Position numbers and translations under genes: made by a program. The notes under the pieces were generated by a model. It saw only the letters and a program-made list of their open reading frames with translations. It ran no database searches and had not been told where the DNA came from. A DNA stretch of 64,000 nucleotides from ZC4RG30 sp039917615 (GTDB lineage: Bacteria; Pseudomonadota; Gammaproteobacteria; Steroidobacterales; Steroidobacteraceae), in assembly GCA_039917615.1 (NCBI GenBank), contig JBDSJD010000005.1, positions 37,142 through 101,141 of the forward strand, given 5' to 3'. Each line of letters opens with the position of its first letter. Position 1 is the stretch's first letter. This document shows positions 1 to 8,577 of this stretch, one piece after another.

Positions 1-4
1 ATGA

Positions 5-346
5 TTACTTGCTCCGGATAAGGGAAGCAATCAGTGCACCGGCTACTGCAGCGATGCCGATGGCAGTCCACGGGCGTTCATGCACGAAGCTGTCTGTCGC
101 CTTAGCTGCGGCCTTGGTGGATTCCACCGTGTGGGTGATGCCGCGCTCGGCGGTGGTGCGCACCGAGTTGATGGACGATTCAACGCGCTGCCGTGCGCGG
201 GAGATGTCCGAATCCTGCAGCGGCGTGACGTGACGGAGCAGATCCTCCACATCGTCCAGAAACTTGCCCAGCTGGCTGCCCTTTTTTTGGACAGCATCTT
301 CGGCGCGACCTGAGATATTCGAAAGCTTTTCGGCTGTTGTTGCCAT
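5..346 (-). CDS. DUF883 family inner-membrane protein (ElaB/YqjD-like)
   Basis: A 113-residue protein with a long polar, probably helical N-terminal part (about residues 1-85) and one C-terminal membrane segment (about 92-109) preceded by the RPWTAIG motif and followed by a basic tail (IRSK). This is the layout of the ElaB/YqjD/YgaM family, C-tail-anchored proteins that in E. coli bind ribosomes in stationary phase. The ORF runs further upstream, but the start at 346 is chosen because AGGAG lies just before it and the family begins there. It lies 10 bases after the DUF1328 gene on the same strand, so the two are probably co-transcribed. Family call is secure; cellular role is inference. Confidence 0.85.
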   Translation of the reverse strand: MATTAEKLSNISGRAEDAVQKKGSQLGKFLDDVEDLLRHVTPLQDSDISRARQRVESSINSVRTTAERGITHTVESTKAAAKATDSFVHERPWTAIGIAAVAGALIASLIRSK

Positions 347-356
347 GTGACGACTC

Positions 357-521
357 CTACGTGTTACGTGTACGACCAAAGATGAAAGTGGCAACTGCAA
401 AGACCAGGAACACAACGAACAGGATCTTTGCGATACCGGCTGCGCCGGCAGCAATGCCGGTGAACCCGAACACTGCCGCGATCAACGCTATTACGAAAAA
501 GACAACTGCATAGTGAAGCAT
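357..521 (-). CDS. DUF1328 (UPF0391, YtjA-like) small membrane protein
   Basis: A 54-residue protein read directly from the minus strand. It begins MLHYAVVFFVIALIAAVFGF, has two hydrophobic segments (about residues 3-22 and 30-48) separated by a small-residue turn rich in Gly and Ala (TGIAAGAAGIAK), and ends in a basic tail GRTRNT. This matches the UPF0391/YtjA family, which is usually 50-60 residues. A GGAGG Shine-Dalgarno lies a few bases before the ATG. Members often sit beside DUF883 genes and stress genes, as here. The biochemical function is unknown. Confidence 0.85.
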   Translation of the reverse strand: MLHYAVVFFVIALIAAVFGFTGIAAGAAGIAKILFVVFLVFAVATFIFGRTRNT

Positions 522-769
522 GGGGGTCCTCCGTTAGCCGGGGGTGTCCGGCGTCGGAATCAACAATGCAATGATCGCGTGGGTGGTGCAGTAGGCCTAA
601 GCTTCTGACGCGGTGTAGGACATCGCCCACGCACGGCGTAAACAGCAAGAGTGGTCGATAGGAGCCGTCTTACAGGGCAATCTTCCGCCCGCCACTGCCA
701 CGGACGAAGCTGTTGCCGCACGCTCTGTCACACCCGATCCGGGGAATAGTCTTGAGTGGAGAAGCAAAA

Positions 770-1081
770 ATGAAATTTGCAAGTGCAAAGGTGATTATGG
801 CTTGCGTGCTGGCTTTCGGTATGGCCGGCTGCAATGTGTTTCGTGGTGAATCGACGGCCGGCGAATACGTGGATGATGTGGTCATCACCACGCAGGTGAA
901 GGCCGAACTTCTTGACTCCAAGAAGGTGGACGGACTGGACGTCAATGTGGATGTCATGAACGGCAAGGTGAAGCTCACCGGCTGGGCGTCAACCGCCACT
1001 GAGCGCAACAAGGCAACTGAACTTGCCCGCGCCGTGAAGGGCGTCAAGTCGGTCGACAACCAGCTGAAGATCAAGGGCTGA
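770..1081 (+). CDS. BON-domain lipoprotein (OsmY-like)
   Basis: A 103-residue exported protein. The signal peptide ends in a lipobox (MAGC, Cys at about residue 21), so it is probably a lipoprotein. The rest is a single BON domain: YVDDVVITTQVKAELL, a central NGKVKLTGW strand and a closing VKGVKSVDNQL segment. BON domains bind membranes or phospholipid and occur in envelope-stress proteins such as OsmY and DolP. The start at 770 is preceded by GGAG and gives a proper signal peptide; an upstream in-frame start at 713 would put 19 polar residues ahead of it. A hairpin terminator follows. Confidence 0.85.
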   Translation: MKFASAKVIMACVLAFGMAGCNVFRGESTAGEYVDDVVITTQVKAELLDSKKVDGLDVNVDVMNGKVKLTGWASTATERNKATELARAVKGVKSVDNQLKIKG

Positions 1082-1129
1082 CGAGTTCGTCTGGCGGCAA
1101 CTTCCCCTGAATGCCGCGCAGACCACTGG

Positions 1130-1163
1130 ACGATGGGGCGTAACAGCCCCGTCGTCGTTTCTT
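1130..1163 (+). terminator. Probable intrinsic terminator after the BON lipoprotein gene
   Basis: A 10-bp stem (ACGATGGGGC at 1130-1139 pairing with GCCCCGTCGT at 1146-1155, with one G-T wobble) and a 6-base loop, followed by a weak T-rich tail (CGTTTCTTC). It lies about 50 bases after the BON gene stop. The U tract is short, so efficiency is uncertain. Confidence 0.5.
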
Positions 1164-1180
1164 CATCTACAGGAACATCT

Positions 1181-3307
1181 TTACTTTGCGTTCCTGGCAG
1201 TTGCCAGCAGCGCGGCGCGGATGTCTTCCACATCCTTCTCGCTGAGCCACTGCGCGAAACTGCCCATGCCGCGCTGCCTTAGTGCCCCGCTATGCACAAC
1301 CGCCGCGAAGTCCTGCGCCGTGTAGATACGCGGCGAGCGCGTAAGGTCCGGCGTGTAGATGCCGCCGATGTGGCAGGACATACACCACTCCGCCATCAGC
1401 TTGGCGCCATTGCCGGAATTGCCTGTGGAAGCCGTTGCTCTGTTGAGATCCAGTGGCGGCTGCGGTGCCGGCGGTGCGAACTCTGGCGCCTGAACCGTGC
1501 CGCCGAGCTTGTAGACGTAAACACGGCCGGGGCGCCGCGGATAGCGACCGCCGATCATTGCATTGGCGCCGCCATAACCAACTGTTACGGCGATGTATTG
1601 CACACCGTCGATTTCGTAGGTGGCCGGTGCGGCCATCACTGCCGCGGCGGTCCTGTCGGTCCAAACCTTTTTGCCAGTCGCGGCGTCGTAGGCATTGAAA
1701 GTATTATCCGAACCTGCGAACACCAGCCGGCTAGCCGTGGCGAGTACGCCACCGGTCCAGCTGTTGTCCTCTGGTGTGATCCAGCGCGGCTCTTGTTTTA
1801 CTGGGTCCCAGGCAATCAGGTAGCCGCCAGCGGCCGGCAGCTTCGCGCGCGCTGCTTCACCGACAGCGGAGAGTTTGTCCTCCGGACGGGTATCGGGCGG
1901 TCCGAACGCGCCTTCCAGTGCGAGGTTCCATCGACCACGCACGAACTGCCATGCCTTGTCATGTTTGTAGGTGAAAGCCTCGCGATGCGCAGGTATGTAG
2001 ACCAGGCCTTCCTGCGGGTTGAAGGCCATTGGCTGCCAGCCGTGACCACCGTTCGGGCCGACGGCCAGGCGTGACACTCCGCCCTTGAGATAGCGTGTGC
2101 GCGGATTGTCGACGGGGCGGCCCGTTGCAAGGTCGATCTTCTCCGCCCAGTTCACCCCCGCATACTTCTCCGCCGAGATCAGGCTGCCACTGGCGGCGTC
2201 CAGAACATAGAAGAACCCGTTCTTTGGCGCCTGCATTACCACATGCCGCTTCTCGCCGTTGATGGTGAGGTCCGCCGTCATGATGTGTTGCGTGGCCGTG
2301 TAGTCCCAGCTGTCACCGGGCGTGGTCTGGTAGTGCCAGACGTATTCGCCCGTGTCGGGCCGCAACGCGAGGATGGAAGACAGGAACAGATTTTCACCCT
2401 TGCCATCGGAGCGTGCCTGGTGGCTCCACGGCGAACCATTGCCGGCGCCGACGTAAAGCAGGTCGGTGACGGGGTCGTAGGTGATCGCATCCCATACCGT
2501 GCCGCCGCCGCCGGTCTTTTTCCAGCCGTCGCCATACCAGGTGGCCGCGGCATGCTCGGCGAACACCTGATCGGACGCCGCGCCGTCTGGCTTACCTTGC
2601 GGATTCGGCGTGGTGTAGAAGCGCCACGCCAGCTTGCCGGTAGCCGCTTCATAGGCGGAGACAAATCCGCGCACACCAAGCTCAGCGCCGCCGTTACCAA
2701 TGATTACCTTGTCCTTTACCACTCGCGGCGCGCCGGTGATGGTGTAGGGCCAGGCGGTGTCGGTGGTCTGTACCGACCAGACTTCCTTGCCGGTGCCGGC
2801 ATCCAGGGCAATCAGTCTGCCGTCGAGCGCGCCGACGAATACCTTGCCCTTCCAGATGGCCACACCACGGTTCACTACGTCGCAGCAGGCGTCCCGCGCC
2901 TTCTGACCGTCGACCTGTGGGTCGTAGCTCCACCTCAGCGATCCTGTCTTCGCATCCAGCGCATGCACGCGTGACCAGTTGGTGCTGGTATAGAGCGTGC
3001 CGTCGACGATCAGCGGGGTAGCCTCCATACCGCGATCGGAGTTGGCATCGAACTCCCGATACCAGGCGAGGCCCAGCGTGTTGACGTTCTCGCGGTTGAC
3101 CTGGACGAGCGGGCTGTAGCGCTGCTCGGAGTAGGTGCGCCCATAGCTCAGCCATTCAGCATTTCTTTCAGCGGCGATGATGCGCGCGCCGTCGACATTG
3201 CCTGCTGCAGCAGTCTTGTCTGCGGCGAGAGTTTGTGAGCGATTGCAGCCGACGATGCCAAGAATTGCCACAGCTGCTGGAAATGCCAGCAAATGCAATG
3301 CACGCAT
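1181..3307 (-). CDS. PQQ-dependent alcohol dehydrogenase with C-terminal cytochrome c (quinohaemoprotein)
   Basis: A 708-residue periplasmic quinoprotein that oxidises alcohols and passes electrons to its own haem. The N-terminus has a lipobox-like signal (GIVGC, Cys21). An eight-bladed PQQ propeller follows, with the vicinal disulphide Cys141-Cys142 (DACCDVVNRG), the metal ligands Glu209 (GNGGAEL) and Asn290 (GAGNGSPW), and the catalytic Asp335 in GDSWDYT. The residue two places after the catalytic Asp is Thr337, not Asp, so a calcium rather than a lanthanide enzyme is expected. A C-terminal c-type haem domain carries CMSCH at 642-646 with Met681 as likely distal ligand. Length fits type II quinohaemoprotein dehydrogenases. 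Substrate is not predictable. No PQQ biosynthesis genes are nearby. Confidence 0.9.
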   Translation of the reverse strand: MRALHLLAFPAAVAILGIVGCNRSQTLAADKTAAAGNVDGARIIAAERNAEWLSYGRTYSEQRYSPLVQVNRENVNTLGLAWYREFDANSDRGMEATPLIVDGTLYTSTNWSRVHALDAKTGSLRWSYDPQVDGQKARDACCDVVNRGVAIWKGKVFVGALDGRLIALDAGTGKEVWSVQTTDTAWPYTITGAPRVVKDKVIIGNGGAELGVRGFVSAYEAATGKLAWRFYTTPNPQGKPDGAASDQVFAEHAAATWYGDGWKKTGGGGTVWDAITYDPVTDLLYVGAGNGSPWSHQARSDGKGENLFLSSILALRPDTGEYVWHYQTTPGDSWDYTATQHIMTADLTINGEKRHVVMQAPKNGFFYVLDAASGSLISAEKYAGVNWAEKIDLATGRPVDNPRTRYLKGGVSRLAVGPNGGHGWQPMAFNPQEGLVYIPAHREAFTYKHDKAWQFVRGRWNLALEGAFGPPDTRPEDKLSAVGEAARAKLPAAGGYLIAWDPVKQEPRWITPEDNSWTGGVLATASRLVFAGSDNTFNAYDAATGKKVWTDRTAAAVMAAPATYEIDGVQYIAVTVGYGGANAMIGGRYPRRPGRVYVYKLGGTVQAPEFAPPAPQPPLDLNRATASTGNSGNGAKLMAEWCMSCHIGGIYTPDLTRSPRIYTAQDFAAVVHSGALRQRGMGSFAQWLSEKDVEDIRAALLATARNAK

Positions 3308-3406
3308 TGGTCCCCCGTCCGCCGGTGATCCTGGCTGTCTTGATCGGTAGTACGATGACAGATTCTAGCTTGCTGCAGCGCCGGCACAATCAGCAAGGGT
3401 GCCTCG

Positions 3407-4015
3407 CTATTGCACACGATACCTATAGTGTCCGGTGACGGGATAGGCAAACAGCATGTCTTCTTCGGCTGGTCCCGCGCCGATATTGTGGATGATCAGC
3501 GGGTTGCCAGAAACCGGTGCGCGTCGGTCAGAGACGATGCCGATATGCGGCAAGTTTCCGGGCAGCATCCAGGTAACCAGGTCGCCAGGAAGATAGGTCG
3601 CTGCCGCAGGGCGAACTCTTGCGTCGGCACGTTCAAGGAATTTCTGGAGATTGGGCACCCGCCGATGATCTATGTTCGTGTCGGGCTGCTGCAGACCCCA
3701 GAGACGCGGATATAGATCGAAGTGTGCGCGCATGTCTTCGTGCACCAGGGCTTGCAGGTCGATGCCAATCGCCCGGTAGGCGCGAATCACCACGTCTGTG
3801 CAGACGCCGCGGTCAGGTGGCACGTCGCCCATGGGGTAGGCGATGCGGGTGTATGAGCCATCGTAGGTCACCGCGTCGCGGGTTTGTTGCCGCGCGGCAC
3901 TTACGAGATCTGGTGCGGCAGCACAGACCTGGGAGAATAAATTTCCGCCGAACAGCAGCAGAGCAGTGAGGACCAGGCCGGCCAGGGACCGCCGCAATTG
4001 GTTGTCAGACTTCAC
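3407..4015 (-). CDS. DUF1287 family exported protein (NlpC/P60-like fold)
   Basis: A 202-residue protein with a clear signal peptide (hydrophobic to about residue 33) followed by a DUF1287 domain. The conserved motifs are YPMGDVPPDRGVCTDVV, with the likely catalytic Cys, and NLPHIGIVSD, with the likely His. The family belongs to the cysteine-peptidase/amidase superfamily and is thought to act on cell-wall peptides. The gene lies downstream of the HD-hydrolase operon on the same strand with a 65-base gap, and 99 bases from the quinoprotein gene. Specific substrate is unknown. Confidence 0.8.
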   Translation of the reverse strand: MKSDNQLRRSLAGLVLTALLLFGGNLFSQVCAAAPDLVSAARQQTRDAVTYDGSYTRIAYPMGDVPPDRGVCTDVVIRAYRAIGIDLQALVHEDMRAHFDLYPRLWGLQQPDTNIDHRRVPNLQKFLERADARVRPAAATYLPGDLVTWMLPGNLPHIGIVSDRRAPVSGNPLIIHNIGAGPAEEDMLFAYPVTGHYRYRVQ

Positions 4016-4080
4016 TCAGGCACCTTCTCCCAGGAAGCCACCGACCCCGTGACCTTCCGAAATAGGGGTTTGCGGCTGCG

Positions 4081-4845
4081 TTAAAGAAAATTGTTCGGCC
4101 AGATCATCGTGCGCCACATATGCGCAACCGGTGAATTGTCGAACCCCAGGCCTTCCGCAGGCTCGCGGAAATGCCGCCCGATGATGTCGGTGAAGAGGGC
4201 AGGGTCGACATCCTTGCCCTCCTGAAAGCTGTAGATGTCGTAGATCGTTATGAGTCGCGAGGTCATGTACCAGCGATGGTTGCGTGCATCCCGATGCGCC
4301 TTCTGGATGTATTCCGGCGGTTCGTAGTCGGGGCCGAAGAACTGGTTATAGGCATCGGGGTATTTGAACCCCACCGAGTCGTCGGCGAAGTAGCGCAGGG
4401 CCTGGTGATACTGCACAGCCCAGGCCACCTCCTCGCTGACATAGGGCGCAATCATCTGTGCCCCCCAATAGCCGTGATCGCTGCGGATCAATGCGCCATT
4501 GGATATATCGTGCAGCAGGCAGGCGATGACCACGGTCTCGCTCTGGCCGGCATCCAGCGCGGTCTTCGCGCTTTGCAACAGGTGACGGAAGGCGATGTCG
4601 TTGAAGCGGTAGTGGAAGAAATCCAGCAGCCGTGGTCGCTCCGGCATAACCGGCAGATTAGGATTATCGCCCATCATGAATACGGCGCCGGTGTCGAACA
4701 TCTGCTTGAGCAGCGCAGGTTCCGGTTCGTGGATGCCGTCGGCCGTGAAGTTGCCCAGCGGTTGCGGCATCACCAGTCGTTTATGGTTTGCCTGCGGACA
4801 TTCGGCGGGCGGCAGGAAGGCGGGCTTCTTTCGATAGGGAATCAT
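4081..4845 (-). CDS. HD-domain phosphohydrolase-like protein
   Basis: A 254-residue soluble protein. Its middle contains the metal-binding pattern of the HD superfamily: a leading His in FFHYRFND, then ACLLHDISNG (the HD pair), then SDHGYWGA and QYHQAL. This suggests a metal-dependent phosphohydrolase; substrate unknown. The start at 4845 overlaps the stop of the upstream transporter gene in ATGA, so translation is probably coupled. The N-terminal 40 residues are proline-rich and lack a signal peptide. A longer reading to 5004 lies inside the transporter gene and is rejected. Confidence 0.75.
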   Translation of the reverse strand: MIPYRKKPAFLPPAECPQANHKRLVMPQPLGNFTADGIHEPEPALLKQMFDTGAVFMMGDNPNLPVMPERPRLLDFFHYRFNDIAFRHLLQSAKTALDAGQSETVVIACLLHDISNGALIRSDHGYWGAQMIAPYVSEEVAWAVQYHQALRYFADDSVGFKYPDAYNQFFGPDYEPPEYIQKAHRDARNHRWYMTSRLITIYDIYSFQEGKDVDPALFTDIIGRHFREPAEGLGFDNSPVAHMWRTMIWPNNFL

Positions 4846-5801
4846 GGGGTGCGTTTCGCCTGGCGGGGTGCAATGGTGGCGCTGACCATCAGCTGCAGCT
4901 GGTGATAGATCATGATGGGCAGGATGATGGCGCCGATCTCGGCGGAGGGGAACAGCACCCGCGCCATGGGTACGCCGCTCACCAGGCTCTTGAACGAGCC
5001 GCAATACAATGCGGAACGGCGGTCCGCGGCCGTGAGTCCGATGAAGCCGGTGCTATGGAATGCGAACAGCATGGCTACTGTCAGCAAGGTGGCGCATACG
5101 GCCACCAGCGTGAGTAGCGTACCGATGGACACCTGCGACCAGATGCCGGCAATTACCGCGGCGGAGAACGCGCTGTAAACCGACAGCAGGATGGTTAGCC
5201 GGTCGGACCAGGAAATGAGCTGCTTCTGCTTCATCGCCCAGTTGGCAAGCAGAGGACGCAACAGATGCCCGGCCACGAACGGAAGCAACAGCTGCAGCAC
5301 TACCTTCCAGATTCCCGACAGCGGCGTAGCGCCGCCGCCTTGTGCGTGCAGCAATGCGCTCGCGATAAGCGGTGTCAGCGCAATGCCGAGCAGGTTGGAA
5401 GCAGCAGCAGAGGTGACGCTCGCGGCGACATTGCCCTTCGCCAGTGACGTGAAGGCGATCGACATCTGCACCGTGGAGGGAAGCGCGCAAAGAAACAGCA
5501 CACCCGCCCAGAGATTGGCGGGCAGCAGTGAGGGCCAGAGCCTTGTGAGCGCCATGCCCACCAGCGGCGACAGTACGAAAGTGGTGCCGAGAATCAGCAG
5601 GTGCAGTCGCCAGTGCGTGAGCGCGGCGACGAGATTCTCGCGTGGCAGTTTCACGCCATGCAGGAAGAACAGCAGTATGACGGCGGCGGTGGCCGCATTG
5701 CCGACCCAGTACGCTGTCATGCCGGAAGCCGGAAACAGCGTGGCGAGCACCACTGTTGCCAGCATTGCCGGGATGAACGGATCGGGGAGAAAGCGATTCA
5801 T
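4842..5801 (-). CDS. Bile acid:sodium symporter family transporter (SBF-like, BASS)
   Basis: A 319-residue membrane protein with about nine or ten hydrophobic helices. It starts MNRFLPDPFIPAMLATVVLA and contains FFLHGVKLPREN, ALPSTVQMSIAFTSLAKGN and YCGSFKSLVSGVPMARVLF, the hallmarks of the SBF-like (PF13593, human SLC10A7-like) branch rather than classical bile-acid carriers. It starts at the base after the terC stop and overlaps the HD gene by 4 bases, so terC, this gene and the HD gene form one operon. The substrate is unknown. Confidence 0.85.
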   Translation of the reverse strand: MNRFLPDPFIPAMLATVVLATLFPASGMTAYWVGNAATAAVILLFFLHGVKLPRENLVAALTHWRLHLLILGTTFVLSPLVGMALTRLWPSLLPANLWAGVLFLCALPSTVQMSIAFTSLAKGNVAASVTSAAASNLLGIALTPLIASALLHAQGGGATPLSGIWKVVLQLLLPFVAGHLLRPLLANWAMKQKQLISWSDRLTILLSVYSAFSAAVIAGIWSQVSIGTLLTLVAVCATLLTVAMLFAFHSTGFIGLTAADRRSALYCGSFKSLVSGVPMARVLFPSAEIGAIILPIMIYHQLQLMVSATIAPRQAKRTP

Positions 5802-6554
5802 TTATGGTGCGCCATGCGCGTCGCTACGATGCTGCCTGACGCGCCGCGCCCGCATGTTGAGCAGCTCGACCAGCACCGAGAAGGCCATCGAGCAGTATAT
5901 GTAGCCCTTGGGAACGTGCACGCCGAAGGCCTCGGCCACCAGCATGGTGCCGATCATCAGCAGGAAGCCCAGCGCCAGCATGACCAGCGTGGGATTGTTG
6001 TGGATGAAGTTTGCCAGCGGCGTGGCGGCGAACATCATGATGCCAACCGTGACGACGACGGCGACCACCATGATGGGGATATCGTTGGTCATGCCGACAG
6101 CCGTGATGATGCTGTCCACCGAGAAAACGATGTCGAGTACAACGATCTGGCCGATGGCAGCGGCGAGGCCCATGCGGGCGACGGGCTCGAATACGTCCGG
6201 ACCGTGGCTTGCGTCCGTGTTGTGGTGAATTTCCTTGGTGGCCTTCCAGATCAGGAACAGGCCGCCTGCCATCAGGATCAGATCCCGCCACGAGAACCCG
6301 TGGTTCCATAATTCGAATACCGGGGTGGTCATCTTGACGATCAGCGCCACCATGCCCAGCAGGGCCAGGCGCATGATCAGGGCTAGCGAAATGCCCACCC
6401 GCCGGGCCACGGCCCGGTGCTCCTGGGGCAACTTGTTGGTCAGGATCGAGATGAAAATCAGGTTGTCGATGCCCAGGACCACTTCCATGGCAATCAATGT
6501 GGCCAGCGCCAGCCAGGTTGCGGGGTCGGCGGCCAGGGTCAGCAGGCTGTTCAT
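5802..6554 (-). CDS. TerC family integral membrane protein
   Basis: A 250-residue polytopic membrane protein with the two TerC signature helices: EVVLGIDNLIF near the N-terminus and DIVFSVDSIITAVG in the middle, each with the paired acidic residues thought to bind or move metal ions. The family includes tellurite-resistance TerC and the manganese exporters Alx/MeeF; this one resembles the YgdQ/YjbE subgroup. The start at 6554 is chosen because it places the first helix correctly; the ORF extends upstream without support. It is the first gene of the terC-BASS-HD operon, and the 106-base gap to the divergent CsgG gene holds both promoters. Confidence 0.85.
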   Translation of the reverse strand: MNSLLTLAADPATWLALATLIAMEVVLGIDNLIFISILTNKLPQEHRAVARRVGISLALIMRLALLGMVALIVKMTTPVFELWNHGFSWRDLILMAGGLFLIWKATKEIHHNTDASHGPDVFEPVARMGLAAAIGQIVVLDIVFSVDSIITAVGMTNDIPIMVVAVVVTVGIMMFAATPLANFIHNNPTLVMLALGFLLMIGTMLVAEAFGVHVPKGYIYCSMAFSVLVELLNMRARRVRQHRSDAHGAP

Positions 6555-6660
6555 GGGTGGGGGCAGGTCTCGCGAGTTTTGCCGGATTATCGCATGTGCT
6601 ACCTTCCGGGGCATTGGCCGAACCGAACCGTCCTAAAAATCAGAAGCAGGGAGTTCTAAA

Positions 6661-7590
6661 ATGTCAGACGTACGCCTGAAGCAAGGTCTGGTTGTACTCG
6701 CCGTGGCGGGTGCATTGTCGTTTGGCGCCGCCGCAGCAGCGAAGGAAAAGCCCGCGCCCGAGATTCCCAAGTGCGCCAAGCGATTCGGCACTCTGGCGGT
6801 GAAGGAGCCCGAGGTGCAGTGGTGGCGGGAGCTGGGCCTCGAATCTCCCGAAGCGCTTATCAAGGTGTTCATCGCAGAATCAAAGTGCTTCACGTTGGTG
6901 GATCGGGGCAAGGGATTGCAGGCGGCCCAGGCCGAGCGTGCGCTTGCGGGAGGCGGAGACCTGCGCGGAGGTTCGAACGTTGGCAAGGGTCAGATAACGG
7001 CCGCTGACTACGTACTGATCCCCGACATCGTCAACAAGAACGCGAATTCGGGCGGCAAGAACATCGGCGGCATGCTGGGCGGCCTGCTGCCTGGCGTGGC
7101 GGGCGTCGTGGCCGGCGGCATCAGCCTCAAGAGCAAGACCGCAAGCGTGGTGTTGACGCTGACCGACGTGCGTTCCACCGAACAGGTGTCGCTGGCGCAG
7201 GGCACTGCCAAGAAGACCGACCTGGGCTGGGGCGCGGGCGGCGGCGCCTTCTTCGGCGGTTTTGCTGCGGGCGGCGCCAGCAGCTACGCGAATACCGAGA
7301 TCGGCCAAGTCGTGACCGCGGCGTATCTGGACGCGTACATCAAGATGGTCGCTGACGTGCAGTCCATCGCGCCGGATGCGAAGGCCGCCAATGTTTCGCA
7401 GTCGGTGACGATGGCGAAGCCGGGCAAGATGTATGAAAAGGCCGATGCCAAGGCCAAGGTCGTGCGCGATCTGGAGCCAGGGATGACGCTGTATCCCAGC
7501 GGCGAGAAAGAAGGCATCTGGTGGAAGGCTTCGGACGAACTCGGCAATGAGGGCTGGGTGCCGTCCACGCTCTTCGGCCTCGCGAAGTAA
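6661..7590 (+). CDS. CsgG-like exported protein with C-terminal SH3 domain
   Basis: A 309-residue protein. A signal peptide (cleavage near AAAAAKEKP) is followed by a CsgG/YncE-type domain with IAESKCFTLVDRGKGLQAAQAERAL (split here: IAESKCFTLVDR and GLQAAQAERAL), a YVLIPDIVN strand and a glycine-rich stretch (GGMLGGLLPGVAGVVAGG). The last 65 residues form a bacterial SH3-like domain (KMYEKADAKAKVVRDLEPG ... GWVPSTLFGLAK), as in proteins that touch peptidoglycan. It lacks a lipobox, unlike curli CsgG. It is monocistronic, followed by a strong terminator. Role is unknown; envelope function is inferred. Confidence 0.75.
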   Translation: MSDVRLKQGLVVLAVAGALSFGAAAAAKEKPAPEIPKCAKRFGTLAVKEPEVQWWRELGLESPEALIKVFIAESKCFTLVDRGKGLQAAQAERALAGGGDLRGGSNVGKGQITAADYVLIPDIVNKNANSGGKNIGGMLGGLLPGVAGVVAGGISLKSKTASVVLTLTDVRSTEQVSLAQGTAKKTDLGWGAGGGAFFGGFAAGGASSYANTEIGQVVTAAYLDAYIKMVADVQSIAPDAKAANVSQSVTMAKPGKMYEKADAKAKVVRDLEPGMTLYPSGEKEGIWWKASDELGNEGWVPSTLFGLAK

Positions 7591-7610
7591 AGGCAATTGC
7601 GACCTAAGAA

Positions 7611-7648
7611 GGCCTCGCGCGGGAGTACTGCGCGGGGCCTTTTCTTTT
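7611..7648 (+). terminator. Intrinsic terminator between the CsgG-SH3 gene and yadG
   Basis: A 10-bp stem (GGCCTCGCGC at 7611-7620 with GCGCGGGGCC at 7630-7639, one G-T wobble) and a 9-base loop, followed directly by TTTTCTTTT. It lies 20 bases after the stop codon and just before yadG, whose promoter must therefore overlap or follow it. Confidence 0.85.
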
Positions 7649-7659
7649 AGAATGGCCGG

Positions 7660-8577
7660 ATGCAAGCGCTCTCTGCCCAGGGTCTCACCAAGACCTACAA
7701 GAATGGTGTCCACGCCCTCAAGGGCATCGATCTGGATGTGGAAGAAGGTGACTTCTTCGCGCTGCTGGGACCCAACGGGGCAGGCAAGACCACGTTGATC
7801 GGCATCGTTACCTCGCTGGTGAACAAATCCGCCGGCAAGGTGAGCGTGTTTGGTTACGACATCGACCGTGACCTTGATCGCGCCAAGTCCTGCATCGGCA
7901 TCGTCCCGCAGGAACTGAATTTCAACATGTTCGAATCGCCCGAGACCATCGTGGTCAACCAGGCGGGCTTCTATGGTGTGGAGCGCGGACTGGCGCGAGT
8001 GCGCGCCGAGAAATACCTGAAACAGCTGCAACTGTGGGACAAGCGCAAGAGCATGGCGCGATCACTTTCCGGCGGCATGAAGCGGCGGCTGATGATTGCG
8101 CGCGCGCTCATGCACCAGCCGAAACTGCTGATCCTGGACGAGCCCACGGCTGGCGTGGATATCGAGATCCGGCGTTCGATGTGGGATTTCCTGCGCCAGA
8201 TCAATGCGGAAGGCACCACGATAATCCTGACAACCCACTATCTTGAAGAGGCGGAAAACCTCTGCCGCAATATCGCGATCATTGATGATGGCCGCATCAT
8301 TGTGCGCGACCGCATGAGCAACCTGCTGCGCAAGCTGCAGTCCGAAAGCTTCCTGTTTACCTTGCGCAATCCGTTGGGCACGGCGCCCGCGCTGGACGGC
8401 TACGTGGTGAAGCTGGTCGATGACCACACGCTCGATATCGAGATGTCGAAAACCCAGAGCCTGAACGACATCTTCGTGCGGCTGTCCGCAATGGGGCTGG
8501 ACGTGATCTCCATGCGCAACAAGGTCAACCGGCTGGAAGAAATGTTCATGCGACTGGTGGAGAGTCGCGCGCCATGA
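7660..8577 (+). CDS. yadG: ABC transporter ATP-binding protein YadG
   Basis: A 305-residue ABC ATPase. Walker A is GPNGAGKTT (about residues 37-45), the signature is LSGGMKRRLMIARAL, Walker B LLILDEPTAGVD, and the switch His is in TTHYLEEAE. The sequence follows E. coli YadG closely over its whole length, including the C-terminal SMRNKVNRLEEMF. YadGH is an exporter of unknown substrate. The start is only 11 bases after the terminator T tract, so the leader is very short or the promoter lies within the terminator. It overlaps yadH by 4 bases (ATGA). Confidence 0.9.
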   Translation: MQALSAQGLTKTYKNGVHALKGIDLDVEEGDFFALLGPNGAGKTTLIGIVTSLVNKSAGKVSVFGYDIDRDLDRAKSCIGIVPQELNFNMFESPETIVVNQAGFYGVERGLARVRAEKYLKQLQLWDKRKSMARSLSGGMKRRLMIARALMHQPKLLILDEPTAGVDIEIRRSMWDFLRQINAEGTTIILTTHYLEEAENLCRNIAIIDDGRIIVRDRMSNLLRKLQSESFLFTLRNPLGTAPALDGYVVKLVDDHTLDIEMSKTQSLNDIFVRLSAMGLDVISMRNKVNRLEEMFMRLVESRAP